A stretch of 64,000 nt of DNA, from NCBI RefSeq assembly GCF_018343715.1, contig NZ_JAGYPL010000004.1, positions 400,546 through 464,545 on the forward strand, written 5' to 3'. Numbering within the stretch: position 1 is the first letter of the stretch; each line of letters begins with the position of its first letter. Positions 63,599 through 64,000 of the stretch are shown here, piece by piece. The translations under genes were made by a program, and so were the position numbers. The DNA is from Bacillus sp. FJAT-49711 (lineage in GTDB: Bacteria > Bacillota > Bacilli > Bacillales > Bacillaceae_C). The notes under the pieces were generated by a model that worked only from the letters and a program-made list of their open reading frames with translations, had not been told where the DNA came from and did no database searches.

Positions 63599-64000
63599 GC
63601 AAGTTAGTAACAGGATAATCTCACTATAGCACAAAAGACATTGTGAAAAAACAGATTTTCGATAAGTCTATTTGGCATACGTATTTTTATTTATTGGTTC
63701 TTTTCCAGGAGATTGTTGCTTTTAAGCAAAACCTGTTGAAGGTTGATTGGAGCGAAAGTGCGAGACTCCTGCGGGATTAGTGGGACAGGTGAGACCCCAC
63801 AGGCGTTTACGCCGAGGAGGCTCACCGCCCGCCCCGCGGAAAGCGAGCAACTGTAGCGGAAATCAAGCTTCCGCATTACTTAGTTAAAAGCAACAAAGTT
63901 TGCGCAAACAGCCTATTGATAATTATCCGTTCTTAAATTTCATTTCCCAACAAAATAAGTTAGGAAAAATACTTGACTACAGGTAAGAAAGCGTCCGCCT
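63599..64000. other. Right flank of IS110 and intergenic repeat copy 2
   Basis: The IS right end should lie within the first 140 bases. The repeat follows at 63738-63885. The last 115 bases hold no recognised feature. Confidence 0.5.
63738..63885. repeat. Bacillus intergenic repeat, copy 2
   Basis: GATTGGAGCG, GAGACTCCTGCGGGATTAG, GGGACAGGTGAGACCCC, GAGGAGGCTCACCGCCCG and CCGCGGAAAGCGAGC, ending GGAAATCAAGC. It forms a long GC-rich hairpin and matches the truncated copy on the other side of the IS110 remnant in the same orientation. Confidence 0.8.

Overview
The window reads as chromosomal DNA of a low-GC, aerobic to facultative Bacillaceae (Bacillus sensu lato, in the Neobacillus/Peribacillus/Mesobacillus range). 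The basis is AGGAGG-type ribosome binding sites, frequent TTG/GTG starts, a B. subtilis-like xpt-pbuX operon with guanine riboswitch, YfmM and RlmCD orthologues, a T-box leader, an Fnr box of Bacillus type, and the GC-rich intergenic repeats typical of Bacillus genomes. No rRNA, tRNA or CRISPR array was seen.

Layout. 0-6 kb: a VOC protein, a superfamily-1 helicase, and a complete class C group II intron sitting directly behind a terminator hairpin. 6-12 kb: two paralogous single-chain proteins that join an ECF-type sigma factor, a zinc anti-sigma domain, a membrane segment and a DUF4179-like outer domain, with a DUF4256 gene between them. 11.9-14.1 kb: guanine riboswitch, xpt and pbuX. 14-24 kb: small membrane proteins, a phosphotransferase, a HAD hydrolase, a DUF5071 protein, a YcxB protein, glutathione peroxidase, tRNA-dihydrouridine synthase, a YgjP-type metallopeptidase, DUF1456 and CBS proteins. 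23.9-26.3 kb: a TetR-regulated DHA2 drug exporter whose promoter carries three identical-type operators. 26.6-35.6 kb: a complete Wadjet (JetD-A-B-C) plasmid/phage defence operon behind a small aspartic-protease module, with a decayed copy of the protease 3' end on the far side of Wadjet. 36-41.3 kb: ABC-F protein YfmM, then a T-box-controlled operon (TIGR04076 protein, aldo/keto reductase, NhaC-type transporter).

42.8-55.8 kb is a decayed Tn916/ICEBs1-family integrative element next to the 3' end of rlmCD. It keeps Orf23, Orf22, the TcpA coupling protein, oriT, MobT, TcpD, two ArdA proteins, part of TcpE, and the Orf7/Orf8 regulators. MobT and TcpD each have one nonsense codon, TcpE is fused in frame to the back half of a drug exporter, and the VirB4-like and later conjugation genes, xis and int are absent. 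Its left cargo is an XRE-ImmA/IrrE protein with a DUF5986-type partner, a broken C5-cytosine methyltransferase and an unrecognised 571-residue protein with a PD-(D/E)XK-like motif. Terminator-like hairpins stand just in front of several of the element's genes.

56.8-64 kb returns to chromosome: rlmCD, a copper nitrite reductase with an Fnr box at -41.5, a Gfo/Idh/MocA oxidoreductase, a YqcI/YcgG protein, and a broken IS110-family element between two copies of a Bacillus intergenic repeat.
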